Source of the DNA: JANOBJ01 sp031411575
GTDB taxonomy: Bacteria > Pseudomonadota > Gammaproteobacteria > Burkholderiales > Burkholderiaceae_C
DNA length: 6,852 nt
Direction: 5' to 3'
Assembly (NCBI GenBank): GCA_031411575.1
Contig: JANOBJ010000197.1
Span: forward strand, 1-6,852
Below the pieces are notes generated by a model, which was given only the letters and a program-made list of their open reading frames with translations, made no database searches and had not been told where the DNA came from. The translations under genes were made by a program, and so were the position numbers. How positions within the stretch are numbered: position 1 is the stretch's first letter; every line of letters begins with the position of its first letter. Positions 1 through 5,721 of this stretch are shown here, one piece after another.

Positions 1-181
1 TGTAACTGAGATTGGATTCCTTGTCGAACACCTGCCCCGGATAGCGCAGGTTGAACTCGATCCTGGGGATGCTGGTGGTACCCGCATTCGTGGTGGTCAG
101 CGGGTTCACATACCGGTCTGCCGCCAGCGTAGGCGGGGCATCCCCAAACGCACTGTAGGCCCACTGCCGCGTGCGGCGCCG
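1..181 (-). pseudogene. RHS repeat-associated core remnant, 5'-truncated and cut by the window edge
   Basis: Reading the minus strand from 181 to 2 gives 60 open codons. They contain RQWAYSAFGDAPP and later FNLRYPGQVFDKESNLSY, the typical run of the RHS/YD-repeat-associated core domain, which normally continues into NYFRDYDP-like sequence just outside the window. The frame is closed by TGA at 184-182, immediately upstream of the RHS-like part, and no ATG or plausible start precedes the homology. What is visible therefore has no N-terminal half: RHS proteins are usually over 1000 residues with a long YD-repeat region before this point. The adjoining bases (182-240) belong to the leader of the divergent lipoprotein gene. 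I read it as a headless RHS core fragment left by recombination. Whether a toxin tip follows cannot be seen. The family identification is firm; pseudogene status is an inference from the missing 5' part. Confidence 0.8.
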
Positions 182-226
182 TCAAGCGTGCAAACCAGCT
201 GGCGACGTGACTTAAACTGAAGTTTT

Positions 227-232
227 AGGAGA
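227..232 (+). promoter_or_regulatory. Shine-Dalgarno of the lipoprotein gene
   Basis: AGGAGA lies 8 bases before the ATG at 241. It fixes that start and argues against the overlapping ATG at 234 in another frame. No convincing -35/-10 pair was found between 182 and 226. Confidence 0.8.
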
Positions 233-240
233 CTTGCAAA

Positions 241-927
241 ATGAAGTGTGGTTCTTGGCTATTGGCAATTTGCGGCATGGCCTTGCTGGGGGGCTGTGCG
301 GCGCCGCAGCAGCGCAATTTCCCCCCGCCGGAGGACTATGTGCCTATGGCGCAGGTGCAGATTGCGTCGCGCTTTACCGTTATTCCTGTTACCCGGGACA
401 ACGTCGACCAGGAGGCCAGAAAGTGCATCCCCAAGTTACCCCTTGGCGGCGCAGCCACCGCGCGTCTGGCCGACCGGGTGTCGAGCACCGACACCACTGC
501 GCTGAGGCATACCAGTTCCGCCAATTATTTTGTGGTGATGCAGTCGTCGGCCGTCTGCATTCAGCAAAGCTCGGAGAAGTTTCCCATCTTCGCGGCCGAG
601 GCGTTTTTCGCCACGGTCAACCCCACTGGCGTTCCGCCCGATATCACCGACGGCTGGTACCGGCAGCTGGCCATGCTGCTGGCCAAACAGGGCGTTGCCA
701 AGGTGGCCTATGTCTACAGCAATGGCAATGCCACGCTGGCGAGCTACTGGTTTTCAGGCAATTCGAGTGTCAGCCTTTTGTACTCCAGTGAGTTCCGCAA
801 AAAGGGCGCCTGGGAGACTGAGCGGTTTGATACCCAGTTTTCGCACCCGACGATCGCTGGCGTCGAAGAAACGGTCCGCAACAACCTGAAGAGCAAGAGC
901 ACCCCGGTGTTGCACCGGACGCGCTGA
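241..927 (+). CDS. Putative lipoprotein of unknown function
   Basis: The product is 228 residues. Residues 1-19 form a short signal peptide (one Lys, then hydrophobic LLAICGMALLGG) ending in a lipobox-like LGGC with Cys19 as the expected lipidated residue. Asn26, not Asp, lies shortly after, so outer-membrane sorting would be the default guess. A Pro-rich stretch (residues 28-34) precedes the mature domain, which has no motif I recognise. Two mature-domain cysteines (about 60 and 102) could form a disulfide in the periplasm. Aromatic and Ser/Asn-rich stretches around 155-185 suggest beta strands, and the C-terminus is basic. It has more A/T at third positions (AAT, TTT, TTG) than the purB or TerC genes, which together with the RHS remnant next door hints at acquired DNA. 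It lies divergent from the RHS remnant, so it does not occupy an RHS immunity-gene position. The start is supported by the Shine-Dalgarno at 227-232. Function is not assigned. Confidence 0.8.
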   Translation: MKCGSWLLAICGMALLGGCAAPQQRNFPPPEDYVPMAQVQIASRFTVIPVTRDNVDQEARKCIPKLPLGGAATARLADRVSSTDTTALRHTSSANYFVVMQSSAVCIQQSSEKFPIFAAEAFFATVNPTGVPPDITDGWYRQLAMLLAKQGVAKVAYVYSNGNATLASYWFSGNSSVSLLYSSEFRKKGAWETERFDTQFSHPTIAGVEETVRNNLKSKSTPVLHRTR

Positions 928-979
928 TGTCATGCCGGGCGCTGGCGCGGCGCGCGCGCCCAGCCGAGGGCGCTCCCCC

Positions 980-1594
980 TCAATCCGGCTTGGTATCAAT
1001 AAAACTTTGCCGCAGCATCAGCTTGTCCTGCAGGCGGGTCAGGTTGGCGTGCTCGGCGCGCCAGTCGATCTGGGGGAAGCGGAAATCGAGGTAGCCGAGC
1101 GCGCAGCCGACCGCGATGTCGGACAGGCTCAGGTGGATACCGCTGCAAAAGGGTTTGTCGCCCAGGCCTTTGCTCATGGCCTTGAGGCCGGCGGTGATCT
1201 TGGCGAGCTGGCGGTCGGTCCAGGGCTGGCAGCGCTGGTTGTCGGGGCGGCCGGCCCAGGTGGCTTCCAGCCGGGCCAGGATGGCGGCGTCGGTCACGCC
1301 GTCGGCCAGCGCCTCCCAGGTCTTGACTTCGGCGCGCTCGCGGCCGGGCTGGGGGATGAGCTTGCCCACCGGCGACAACGTATCCAGGTATTCCACGATG
1401 ACGCGCGAGTCAAACACCGCTTCGCCGCCTTCCATCACCAGGCAGGGCACCTTGCCCAGCGGGTTGGATTCGACGATCTTGGTGGTGGCGGCCCACACGT
1501 CTTCGGTGACGAACTGGTAGTCCAGCTTTTTTTCGGCCATGACCACGCGGACTTTGCGCACGTAGGGGCTGGTTATGGCACCGATGAGTTTCAT
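980..1594 (-). CDS. Glutathione S-transferase family protein (YibF-like)
   Basis: The product is 204 residues, close to E. coli YibF (202). The N-terminal thioredoxin-like domain (about 1-80) begins MKLIGAITSPYVRKVR, with Ser9 in the position of the catalytic or glutathione-activating residue. NPLGKVP carries the cis-proline (Pro50), and FDS (61-63) matches the part that binds the glutathione gamma-glutamyl group. The all-helical C-terminal domain includes LSLSDIAVGCALGYLDFR, containing the N-capping Asp typical of GST helix 6. The likely role is cytosolic glutathione conjugation or disulfide handling; the substrate is not predictable. I chose the ATG at 1594-1592 over an in-frame ATG at 1612 because it matches the family's MKL start and has AGAGA just upstream. 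The gene is divergent from purB and convergent with the lipoprotein gene, so it is probably a single-gene unit. Confidence 0.92.
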   Translation of the reverse strand: MKLIGAITSPYVRKVRVVMAEKKLDYQFVTEDVWAATTKIVESNPLGKVPCLVMEGGEAVFDSRVIVEYLDTLSPVGKLIPQPGRERAEVKTWEALADGVTDAAILARLEATWAGRPDNQRCQPWTDRQLAKITAGLKAMSKGLGDKPFCSGIHLSLSDIAVGCALGYLDFRFPQIDWRAEHANLTRLQDKLMLRQSFIDTKPD

Positions 1595-1632
1595 GGGTTC
1601 TCTTTTGAGCATGGCGATGTGACAGTGGGTTC

Positions 1633-1638
1633 ATTCTA
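1633..1638 (-). promoter_or_regulatory. Candidate -10 box for the GST gene
   Basis: Read on the minus strand this is TAGAAT (5 of 6 to TATAAT), placing a transcript start near 1626 and giving a leader of about 30 bases before the ATG at 1594. No good -35 lies at the right distance; TTGCCC at 1655-1650 is only 11 bases upstream. Weak call. Confidence 0.3.
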
Positions 1639-1690
1639 GGGGAAGCTTGGGGCAACGGGCGCTGCGCCGGCGTGCTGGCCCGCCCATCCG

Positions 1691-1718
1691 TGGCCCGCTG
1701 TGGACGCGCGCCTACAAT
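1691..1718 (+). promoter_or_regulatory. purB promoter with -10 TACAAT, predicted leaderless start
   Basis: TACAAT at 1713-1718 matches the sigma-70 -10 box at 5 of 6. A weak -35 (TGGCCC, 1691-1696) lies 16 bases upstream. A start about 7 bases after the -10 falls at 1725-1726, on or next to the purB ATG at 1726, and no Shine-Dalgarno precedes that ATG. The ATG at 1717 lies inside the -10 box and so should not be in the message. Confidence 0.55.
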
Positions 1719-1725
1719 GCTGCGC

Positions 1726-3105
1726 ATGAGTTTTTCCTCGATCTCGGCGCTGTCTCCACTGGACGGCCGCTACGCCAACCGCCTGGCCGCGCTGCGCCCG
1801 CTGATGAGCGAGCTGGGCTACATGCACCGCCGCGTGCAGGTGGAGGTGGCCTGGTTCATCGCGCTCAGCGACGCCGGGTTTGCCGAATTCAAGCCGCTTT
1901 CGCCGGGAGCGCGCACTTACTTGCTGGCGCTGGTCAAGAATTTCTCGGAAGCCGATGGCGTGGCCATCAAGGAGATCGAGAAGACCACCAACCACGACGT
2001 CAAGGCGGTGGAATACTGGATCAAAGGCAAGTTTGAGGCGCGGCCCGAGCTGCTGCACGCCGCCGAGTTCGTGCACTTTGCCTGCACCAGCGAAGACATC
2101 AACAACACCAGCCACGCGCTGCAACTGAAGGGCGCGCGCGACACCGTGCTGCTGCCCGCGCTGGACGCGGTGATCGCCAAGCTGCGCGAGATGGCGCACG
2201 CCTTTGCCGCCGAGCCGATGCTCAGCCGCACCCACGGCCAGACCGCCAGCCCGACCACGGTGGGCAAGGAAATCGCCAATGTGGTGGTGCGGCTGTCGGC
2301 TGCGCGCGACAAAATTGCGGCCGTCAAGCTGCTGGCCAAGATGAACGGCGCGGTCGGCAACTACAACGCCCACCTGTCGGCCTGGCCCGAGCACGACTGG
2401 GAAGCCTTCAGCAAAAAGGTCATCGAAAGCCCCGAGCCACTGGGCCTGGGCCTCACCTTTCAGCCCTACAGCATCCAGATCGAGCCGCACGACTACATGG
2501 CCGAGCTGTATGACGCGGTGGCGCGCACCAACACCATCCTGATTGATTTCGCGCGCGACGTGTGGGGCTACGTGAGCCTGGGCTACTTCAAGCAGCGGCT
2601 CAAAGCCGGCGAGATCGGCTCCAGCACCATGCCGCACAAGGTCAATCCGATCGATTTCGAGAACGCCGAAGGCAACCTGGGCCTGGCCAACGCGCTGCTG
2701 CGCCACCTGAGCGAAAAGCTGCCGATCAGCCGCTGGCAGCGCGACCTGACCGACAGCACCGTGCTGCGCAACATGGGCGTGGCGCTCGGCTACGCCGTGC
2801 TGGCCTACCACGCGCTGGGCGTGGGCCTGGCCAAGCTGGAGCTCAACCGCGAAGCGCTGGCGGCTGACCTCGATGCCTCATGGGAAGTGCTGGCCGAGCC
2901 GATCCAGACCGTGATGCGCCGCTACGGCGTCCCCGGCGCCTACGAAAAGCTGAAAGACGTGACGCGCGGCAAGACCGTGACGGCCGAAGCGCTGCACGGC
3001 CTGATCCGCTCGCTGGAGATCCCCCAGGCCGAAAAAGACCGGCTGCTGGCGATGACGCCGGGCAGCTACACCGGGCTGGCGGCGGCGCTGGCGCGGCGCG
3101 TCTGA
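1726..3105 (+). CDS. purB: Adenylosuccinate lyase
   Basis: PurB acts twice in purine synthesis: it splits SAICAR to AICAR plus fumarate, and adenylosuccinate to AMP plus fumarate. It is a cytosolic homotetramer of the fumarase/aspartase superfamily. At 459 residues it closely matches E. coli PurB (456). Conserved parts in order are SALSPLDGRY at the N-terminus, TTNHDVKAVEY (87-97), FACTSEDINN (118-127), SRTHGQ (167-172) with His170 as the likely general acid, and the superfamily signature GSSTMPHKVNP (298-308), with Ser299 in the position of the flexible-loop catalytic base. SRWQRDLTDS and the NWEVLAEPIQTVMRRYG-like C-terminal block (here SWEVLAEPIQ) follow. All key residues are present. The start at 1726 is chosen because homologues begin a few residues before SPLDGRY, and because the upstream ATGs at 1672 and 1717 lie before or within the -10 box. 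It appears monocistronic, ending in a terminator at 3111-3129. Confidence 0.97.
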   Translation: MSFSSISALSPLDGRYANRLAALRPLMSELGYMHRRVQVEVAWFIALSDAGFAEFKPLSPGARTYLLALVKNFSEADGVAIKEIEKTTNHDVKAVEYWIKGKFEARPELLHAAEFVHFACTSEDINNTSHALQLKGARDTVLLPALDAVIAKLREMAHAFAAEPMLSRTHGQTASPTTVGKEIANVVVRLSAARDKIAAVKLLAKMNGAVGNYNAHLSAWPEHDWEAFSKKVIESPEPLGLGLTFQPYSIQIEPHDYMAELYDAVARTNTILIDFARDVWGYVSLGYFKQRLKAGEIGSSTMPHKVNPIDFENAEGNLGLANALLRHLSEKLPISRWQRDLTDSTVLRNMGVALGYAVLAYHALGVGLAKLELNREALAADLDASWEVLAEPIQTVMRRYGVPGAYEKLKDVTRGKTVTAEALHGLIRSLEIPQAEKDRLLAMTPGSYTGLAAALARRV

Positions 3106-3110
3106 CGGGG

Positions 3111-3129
3111 TGCGCAAAGGCGCATTTTT
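3111..3129 (+). terminator. Short intrinsic terminator after purB
   Basis: TGCGC (3111-3115) and GCGCA (3120-3124) form a 5-bp stem with an AAAG loop, followed directly by TTTTT (3125-3129), 5 bases after the purB stop codon. The stem is short but GC-rich. The T-run is also the first block of repeat copy 1. Confidence 0.6.
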
Positions 3130-3189
3130 GGGTCAAATCGGCCTATGGTCCCCGTCAGTTGGTCGTTTATAGCTACTATTTTTATAGCA
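3125..3189 (+). repeat. Dispersed intergenic repeat, copy 1
   Basis: This 65-base unit aligns without gaps to 3780-3844 (offset 655), with 46 of 65 positions identical by my hand count. It runs T5, then GTCAAATCGGCC (12 of 12 identical), a middle with TGGTC twice, GCTAC, and a common end ATAGCA. The end is AT-rich, and GCTA and TAGC near the 3' end can pair. It sits between purB and yaeQ and ends 14 bases before the yaeQ start, so it supplies most of the yaeQ upstream region. I recall similar GTCAAATCGGCC...TATAGCA intergenic sequences as frequent in Comamonadaceae, which is memory and not a search. Confidence 0.75.
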
Positions 3190-3203
3190 TCTGATCGGTA
3201 TCC

Positions 3204-3764
3204 TTGGCCCTCAAATCCACCATCTTCAAGGCTGTCCTGCAGATTGCCGACATTGACCACGGCTACTACGCCGACCATGCGCTGACGCTGGCGCGGCACC
3301 CGAGCGAGACCGACGAACGCATGATGATCCGGCTGGCGGCGCTGGCGCTGAACGCCTGGCAGCTGCAAACCGTGTGCAACGGGGACGGCACACTGGCCTT
3401 TGGCGCCGGCCTGTCCGACCCGGACGACCCCGACGTCTCGCTGACCGACTTCACCGGCCGCAAACGCCTGTGGATAGAGGTCGGCCAGCCCGAGGACAAG
3501 CCCATCCTCAAGGCCTGCGGCAAGGCCGACCAGGTGCTGCTGTACTGCTTTGCGCACTCGGCGCCGATCTGGTGGCGCGGCATCCAGACCAAGCTGACCC
3601 GGCCACAAAACCTGGCCGTCTGGCAAGTGCCCTCCGACGCCTCGCAGGCGCTGGCCAAACTGGCGCAGCGCAGCATGCAGCTGCAGGCCACCGTGCAGGA
3701 AGGCGCGCTGACCATGGGCGGCGCCAGCGACAGCGTGCACCTGGAGCCGGTGCGGCTGAAATAG
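3204..3764 (+). CDS. yaeQ: YaeQ family protein
   Basis: The product is 186 residues, about the family length (E. coli YaeQ is 181). The N-terminus MALKSTIFKA and the block LTLARHPSETDERMMIRL (about 27-44) match the family closely. LWIEVGQPEDKPILKAC (89-105), IWWRG, and LQATVQEG near the C-terminus are further family parts. Structures of this family show a PD-(D/E)XK nuclease-like fold; candidate acidic and basic residues here are Asp82, Glu92 and Lys103, but no biochemical activity is established. The start is TTG at 3204: TGA at 3192 closes the frame upstream and no ATG precedes the conserved MALK-like start. No clear Shine-Dalgarno is present, so low translation is likely. The gene is flanked on both sides by copies of the same repeat and is convergent with the DUF2007 gene. 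Confidence 0.93.
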   Translation: MALKSTIFKAVLQIADIDHGYYADHALTLARHPSETDERMMIRLAALALNAWQLQTVCNGDGTLAFGAGLSDPDDPDVSLTDFTGRKRLWIEVGQPEDKPILKACGKADQVLLYCFAHSAPIWWRGIQTKLTRPQNLAVWQVPSDASQALAKLAQRSMQLQATVQEGALTMGGASDSVHLEPVRLK

Positions 3765-3779
3765 GGCTGGCGGGCCAAT

Positions 3780-3844
3780 TTTTTACGTCAAATCGGCCGG
3801 TGGTCGGCGTCCAATGGTCATAGTTTGCTACAGATAATATAGCA
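3780..3844 (+). repeat. Dispersed intergenic repeat, copy 2
   Basis: This is the partner of 3125-3189, in the same orientation, starting 15 bases after the yaeQ stop codon. TGCTA and TAGCA near the end form a possible 5-bp stem. The T-run at its start (3779-3784) follows only a weak GC-rich hairpin (3765-3776), so a terminator role is possible but less convincing than at copy 1. It fills the gap between the convergent yaeQ and DUF2007 genes. Confidence 0.75.
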
Positions 3845-3852
3845 CTGGGTGT

Positions 3853-4155
3853 TCACACCGGCATCGGCGTTCCGCACTGCCAGCACTGCTCAAACCCGCC
3901 TTCCACCGTTTCGCCGCAGGCGCAGACCCAGCGCCGCTGCGGCAGGTGCTGCAGATCGTCCAGCAGGGTGCGCGCAGGTTGCTCCTGCTCGTCGTGGCGC
4001 AGCCAGATTTCGGGCAGGCACTGGTCCGGCGGCAGGTGGCCGGCTACGGCGCCCAGGTATTGGCGCTGCACCGAGGCGTCGATGCCGGCGGCGCGCAGCA
4101 GGTCTACCCAGAGCGTGGCAATCGCGATGTTGGGGGCCTGGACCAGACGCAGCAT
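3853..4155 (-). CDS. DUF2007-like small protein with C-terminal zinc-ribbon cysteines
   Basis: The product is 100 residues. The N-terminal half (MLRLVQAPNIAIATLWVDLL, then RAAGIDASVQRQYLGAVAG) looks like the small alpha/beta domain of DUF2007 (putative prokaryotic signal-transducing protein), whose members often begin with a short strand and a helix carrying a Leu-Leu-x-x-x-Gly-Ile turn. The C-terminus has CxC (78, 80) and CWQC (91, 94), a four-cysteine set suited to one zinc. I chose the ATG at 4155 because the longer open frame (to 4347) would overlap the upstream gene and encodes unrelated Arg-rich sequence. The start lies 17 bases after the stop of the DUF3717-DUF1289 gene on the same strand, so the two are probably one transcript with coupled translation. 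Molecular function is unknown. Confidence 0.82.
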   Translation of the reverse strand: MLRLVQAPNIAIATLWVDLLRAAGIDASVQRQYLGAVAGHLPPDQCLPEIWLRHDEQEQPARTLLDDLQHLPQRRWVCACGETVEGGFEQCWQCGTPMPV

Positions 4156-4172
4156 GGTGGCAGCCCCGGCTT

Positions 4173-4607
4173 TCAGTCGATGTTGCCGACCGGCTCGGCC
4201 ACGCGCTCGGCGGCGCGTTCGGCGTACTTGTTGAAACGCCAGGCCTCGTTGGCCAGCGTGATGCGGCGCCAGGTGTGGCGCTTTTCGGCCGGGCTCATCT
4301 CGGGCCAGTGCTGCACCTCCTCGAAGGTGCGGCCGCAGCCCTTGCACAGCGCGTCGCCCTGGCTGGTGGAGCAGATCGCAATGCAGGGCGTGTCGGGCGT
4401 GCTGTCGTACCAGATCTTCCAGGCGGCGTGGGCCTTGGCCGGGAAGGTCAGCTCGTCGGCCTCATCCTCGTGGTAGTACACCAGCAGGGCATACACCTCG
4501 GCCAGCGCGCGCAGCTCGGGCGCCAGGGTGACGCCGTCGGGCGAGGGCTTTTTTTCGCGCCAGTAGTTGATGGCGGCTTCGATGTCGGTGATGTGGATGC
4601 CGGCCAT
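4173..4607 (-). CDS. DUF3717-DUF1289 domain protein
   Basis: The product is 144 residues with two recognisable parts. Residues 4-50 (ITDIEAAINYWRE, then LAPELRALAEVYALLVYYHED) resemble DUF3717, a small helical domain found mainly in Burkholderiales. Residues 73-118 match DUF1289: TPCIAIC, then CKGCGRTFEEVQHWPEM and a basic helix. The cysteines (75, 79, 88, 91) form a CX3C-X8-CX2C set likely to bind a metal, probably zinc. The ATG at 4607 is chosen because MAGIHITDIE fits the domain start; an in-frame ATG 17 codons upstream adds only Gly/Pro-rich sequence. The site lacks a clear Shine-Dalgarno. It is the first gene of a two-gene unit with the DUF2007 protein and lies 82 bases downstream of alx on the same strand, so read-through from alx is possible. 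No biochemical role is known to me. Confidence 0.85.
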   Translation of the reverse strand: MAGIHITDIEAAINYWREKKPSPDGVTLAPELRALAEVYALLVYYHEDEADELTFPAKAHAAWKIWYDSTPDTPCIAICSTSQGDALCKGCGRTFEEVQHWPEMSPAEKRHTWRRITLANEAWRFNKYAERAAERVAEPVGNID

Positions 4608-4633
4608 GGGGAGTGCTGGGAAAGGGAGCGGGC

Positions 4634-4639
4634 ATGATA
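4634..4639 (-). promoter_or_regulatory. Candidate -10 box for the DUF3717-DUF1289 gene
   Basis: On the minus strand this reads TATCAT (5 of 6 to TATAAT) in very GC-rich surroundings, giving a start near 4627 and about a 20-base leader to the ATG at 4607. No matching -35 is visible at normal spacing. Weak call; it would make the two-gene unit independent of alx. Confidence 0.3.
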
Positions 4640-4689
4640 GCCCGCCCGCCCCCGCCACGCCCGCCAGGGCTACCCGCCGCGCGGGGCTT

Positions 4690-5664
4690 TCAGGATTTGC
4701 GGGTTGCCGCCGGCGCGCTGCGCACGCTCCAGACCATGGTGATGGCCAGCACCGCCACCACCACGCCCAGCGACACCAGCACCGGTATCTTGAAGATGTC
4801 GATCAGCATCATCTTGGTTCCGATGAACACCAGGATCACCGCCAGCCCGTAGGTCAGCAGGTGGAACTTGCTCGCCACTGCCGCCAGCAGGAAGTACATG
4901 GCGCGCAGGCCCAGGATGGCAAACACATTGCTGGTGAGCACGATGAACGGGTCGCTGGTGATGGCAAAAATGGCGGGAATGGAATCGACCGCGAAGATCA
5001 CGTCGGTCAGGCCCACCAGGCAGATCACCATGAACAGCGGGGTGGCTATTCTTTTGCCGTTTTCCACCGTCCAGAACTTCTCGCCGTCGTAGTGCTTGCT
5101 CACCGGCAGCATCTTGCGCAGGAGTTTCAGCGCTGGGTTGTCGTCCAGGCTCTGCTCTTTGCCGGCGGCCCACCACATCTTGACGCCGGTGAGGATCAAA
5201 AACGCGCCGAAGAGATACAGGATCCAGTGAAACTGCTGCAGCAGCCAGCCGCCGACCAAAATCATGATGGTGCGCAGCACGATGGCGCCGATGATGCCGA
5301 TCATCAGCACCCGCTTCTGGTACGCCGGCGGCACCGCGAAGTAGGTGAAGATCATCAAAAAGACAAAGATGTTGTCCACCGCCAGCGATTTTTCGATCAG
5401 GTAGCCGGTCAGGAACTCCAGCGATTTCTCGTTGGCGACCTCGGTGGAACCCGTGGTGTCTTTCACGGCCCACCAGAACAAGCCGTTGAACGCCAGGCTG
5501 GCCAGCACCCAGACGATCGACCAGTTGACCGCTTCCTTGACGCCCACCTCGTGCGCGCCCTGCTTTTTCAGCACCACAAAGTCGATGAACAGCGCGGCGA
5601 TGACGATCGCGATGAAGGTGGCCCACAGCCACGGCGGCGCCACCGTTGAGAACAACGATTCCAT
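4690..5664 (-). CDS. alx: TerC family membrane protein, Alx type (predicted manganese exporter)
   Basis: The product is 324 residues, against 321 for E. coli Alx, and the two are similar along their length. About eight or nine hydrophobic segments are visible. Family blocks include FIDFVVLKKQGAHEV with Asp28, FLTGYLIEKSLAVDNIFVF with Glu91, Asp97 and Asn98, GAIVLRTIMI, FGAFLILTGVKM, and the second half-repeat TDVIFAVDSIPAIFA with Asp221 and Asp227. The paired acidic motifs in the two halves are the presumed metal-binding sites. E. coli Alx sits in the inner membrane, affects manganese export and is controlled by a manganese-sensing riboswitch that also responds to alkaline pH. The leader here carries the same riboswitch class (5710-5871). 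The ATG at 5664 has GAAAGG 8 bases upstream. It is divergent from a second TerC-family gene. The family call is firm; substrate and direction are inferred from homologues and the riboswitch. Confidence 0.95.
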   Translation of the reverse strand: MESLFSTVAPPWLWATFIAIVIAALFIDFVVLKKQGAHEVGVKEAVNWSIVWVLASLAFNGLFWWAVKDTTGSTEVANEKSLEFLTGYLIEKSLAVDNIFVFLMIFTYFAVPPAYQKRVLMIGIIGAIVLRTIMILVGGWLLQQFHWILYLFGAFLILTGVKMWWAAGKEQSLDDNPALKLLRKMLPVSKHYDGEKFWTVENGKRIATPLFMVICLVGLTDVIFAVDSIPAIFAITSDPFIVLTSNVFAILGLRAMYFLLAAVASKFHLLTYGLAVILVFIGTKMMLIDIFKIPVLVSLGVVVAVLAITMVWSVRSAPAATRKS

Positions 5665-5668
5665 GAGA

Positions 5669-5721
5669 AAAACCTTTCAAGACCTGTGAATGACGGCGGG
5701 TACAACCATCCGAAAGGTCTT
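5669..5721 (-). promoter_or_regulatory. alx Shine-Dalgarno and riboswitch expression platform
   Basis: The Shine-Dalgarno GAAAGG occupies 5678-5673, 8 bases before the ATG. The aptamer's 3' P1 strand and the conserved bases before it (AAGACCTTTC, 5721-5712) can pair with GAAAGGTTTT (5678-5669) over 10 bp with one G-U, burying the Shine-Dalgarno. That pairing excludes P1 because both use 5712-5717. A third option, CAAGACCT (5722-5715) with AGGTCTTG (5685-5678), also excludes P1 but leaves most of the Shine-Dalgarno free. The pairings are seen directly. The prediction is that manganese-stabilised P1 frees the Shine-Dalgarno, giving a translational ON switch. Confidence 0.65.

Noticed and set aside
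234..791. Open frame starting at the ATG at 234, overlapping the lipoprotein gene
   Set aside because: The Shine-Dalgarno at 227-232 is too close to 234 and well spaced for 241. The product has no signal peptide or domain and is Arg/Gly-rich shadow sequence.
241..927. Lipoprotein as an immunity protein for the adjacent RHS remnant
   Set aside because: RHS immunity genes follow the toxin tip on the same strand. This gene is divergent and lies on the truncated upstream side of the RHS core.
937..961. GC-rich hairpin (GGGCGC with GCGCCC) between the convergent lipoprotein and GST genes
   Set aside because: No T-run follows on either strand, so it cannot be called an intrinsic terminator. In such GC-rich sequence a 6-bp stem is easily chance.
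1636..2811. Long open frame (391 codons) on the minus strand opposite purB
   Set aside because: It mirrors the GC-biased codons of purB, encodes a His/Gln/Val/Ala-rich product with no family features, and lies wholly under a confidently identified gene.
4156..4347. N-terminal extension of the DUF2007 gene up to 4347
   Set aside because: It would overlap the DUF1289 coding region and adds Arg-rich sequence unlike the family. The ATG at 4155 gives the expected small-protein start.
4567..5649. Long plus-strand open frame (360 codons) opposite alx
   Set aside because: The Asp/His/Gln-rich low-complexity product is what antisense reading of a GC-rich membrane-protein gene gives. The other strand is clearly alx.
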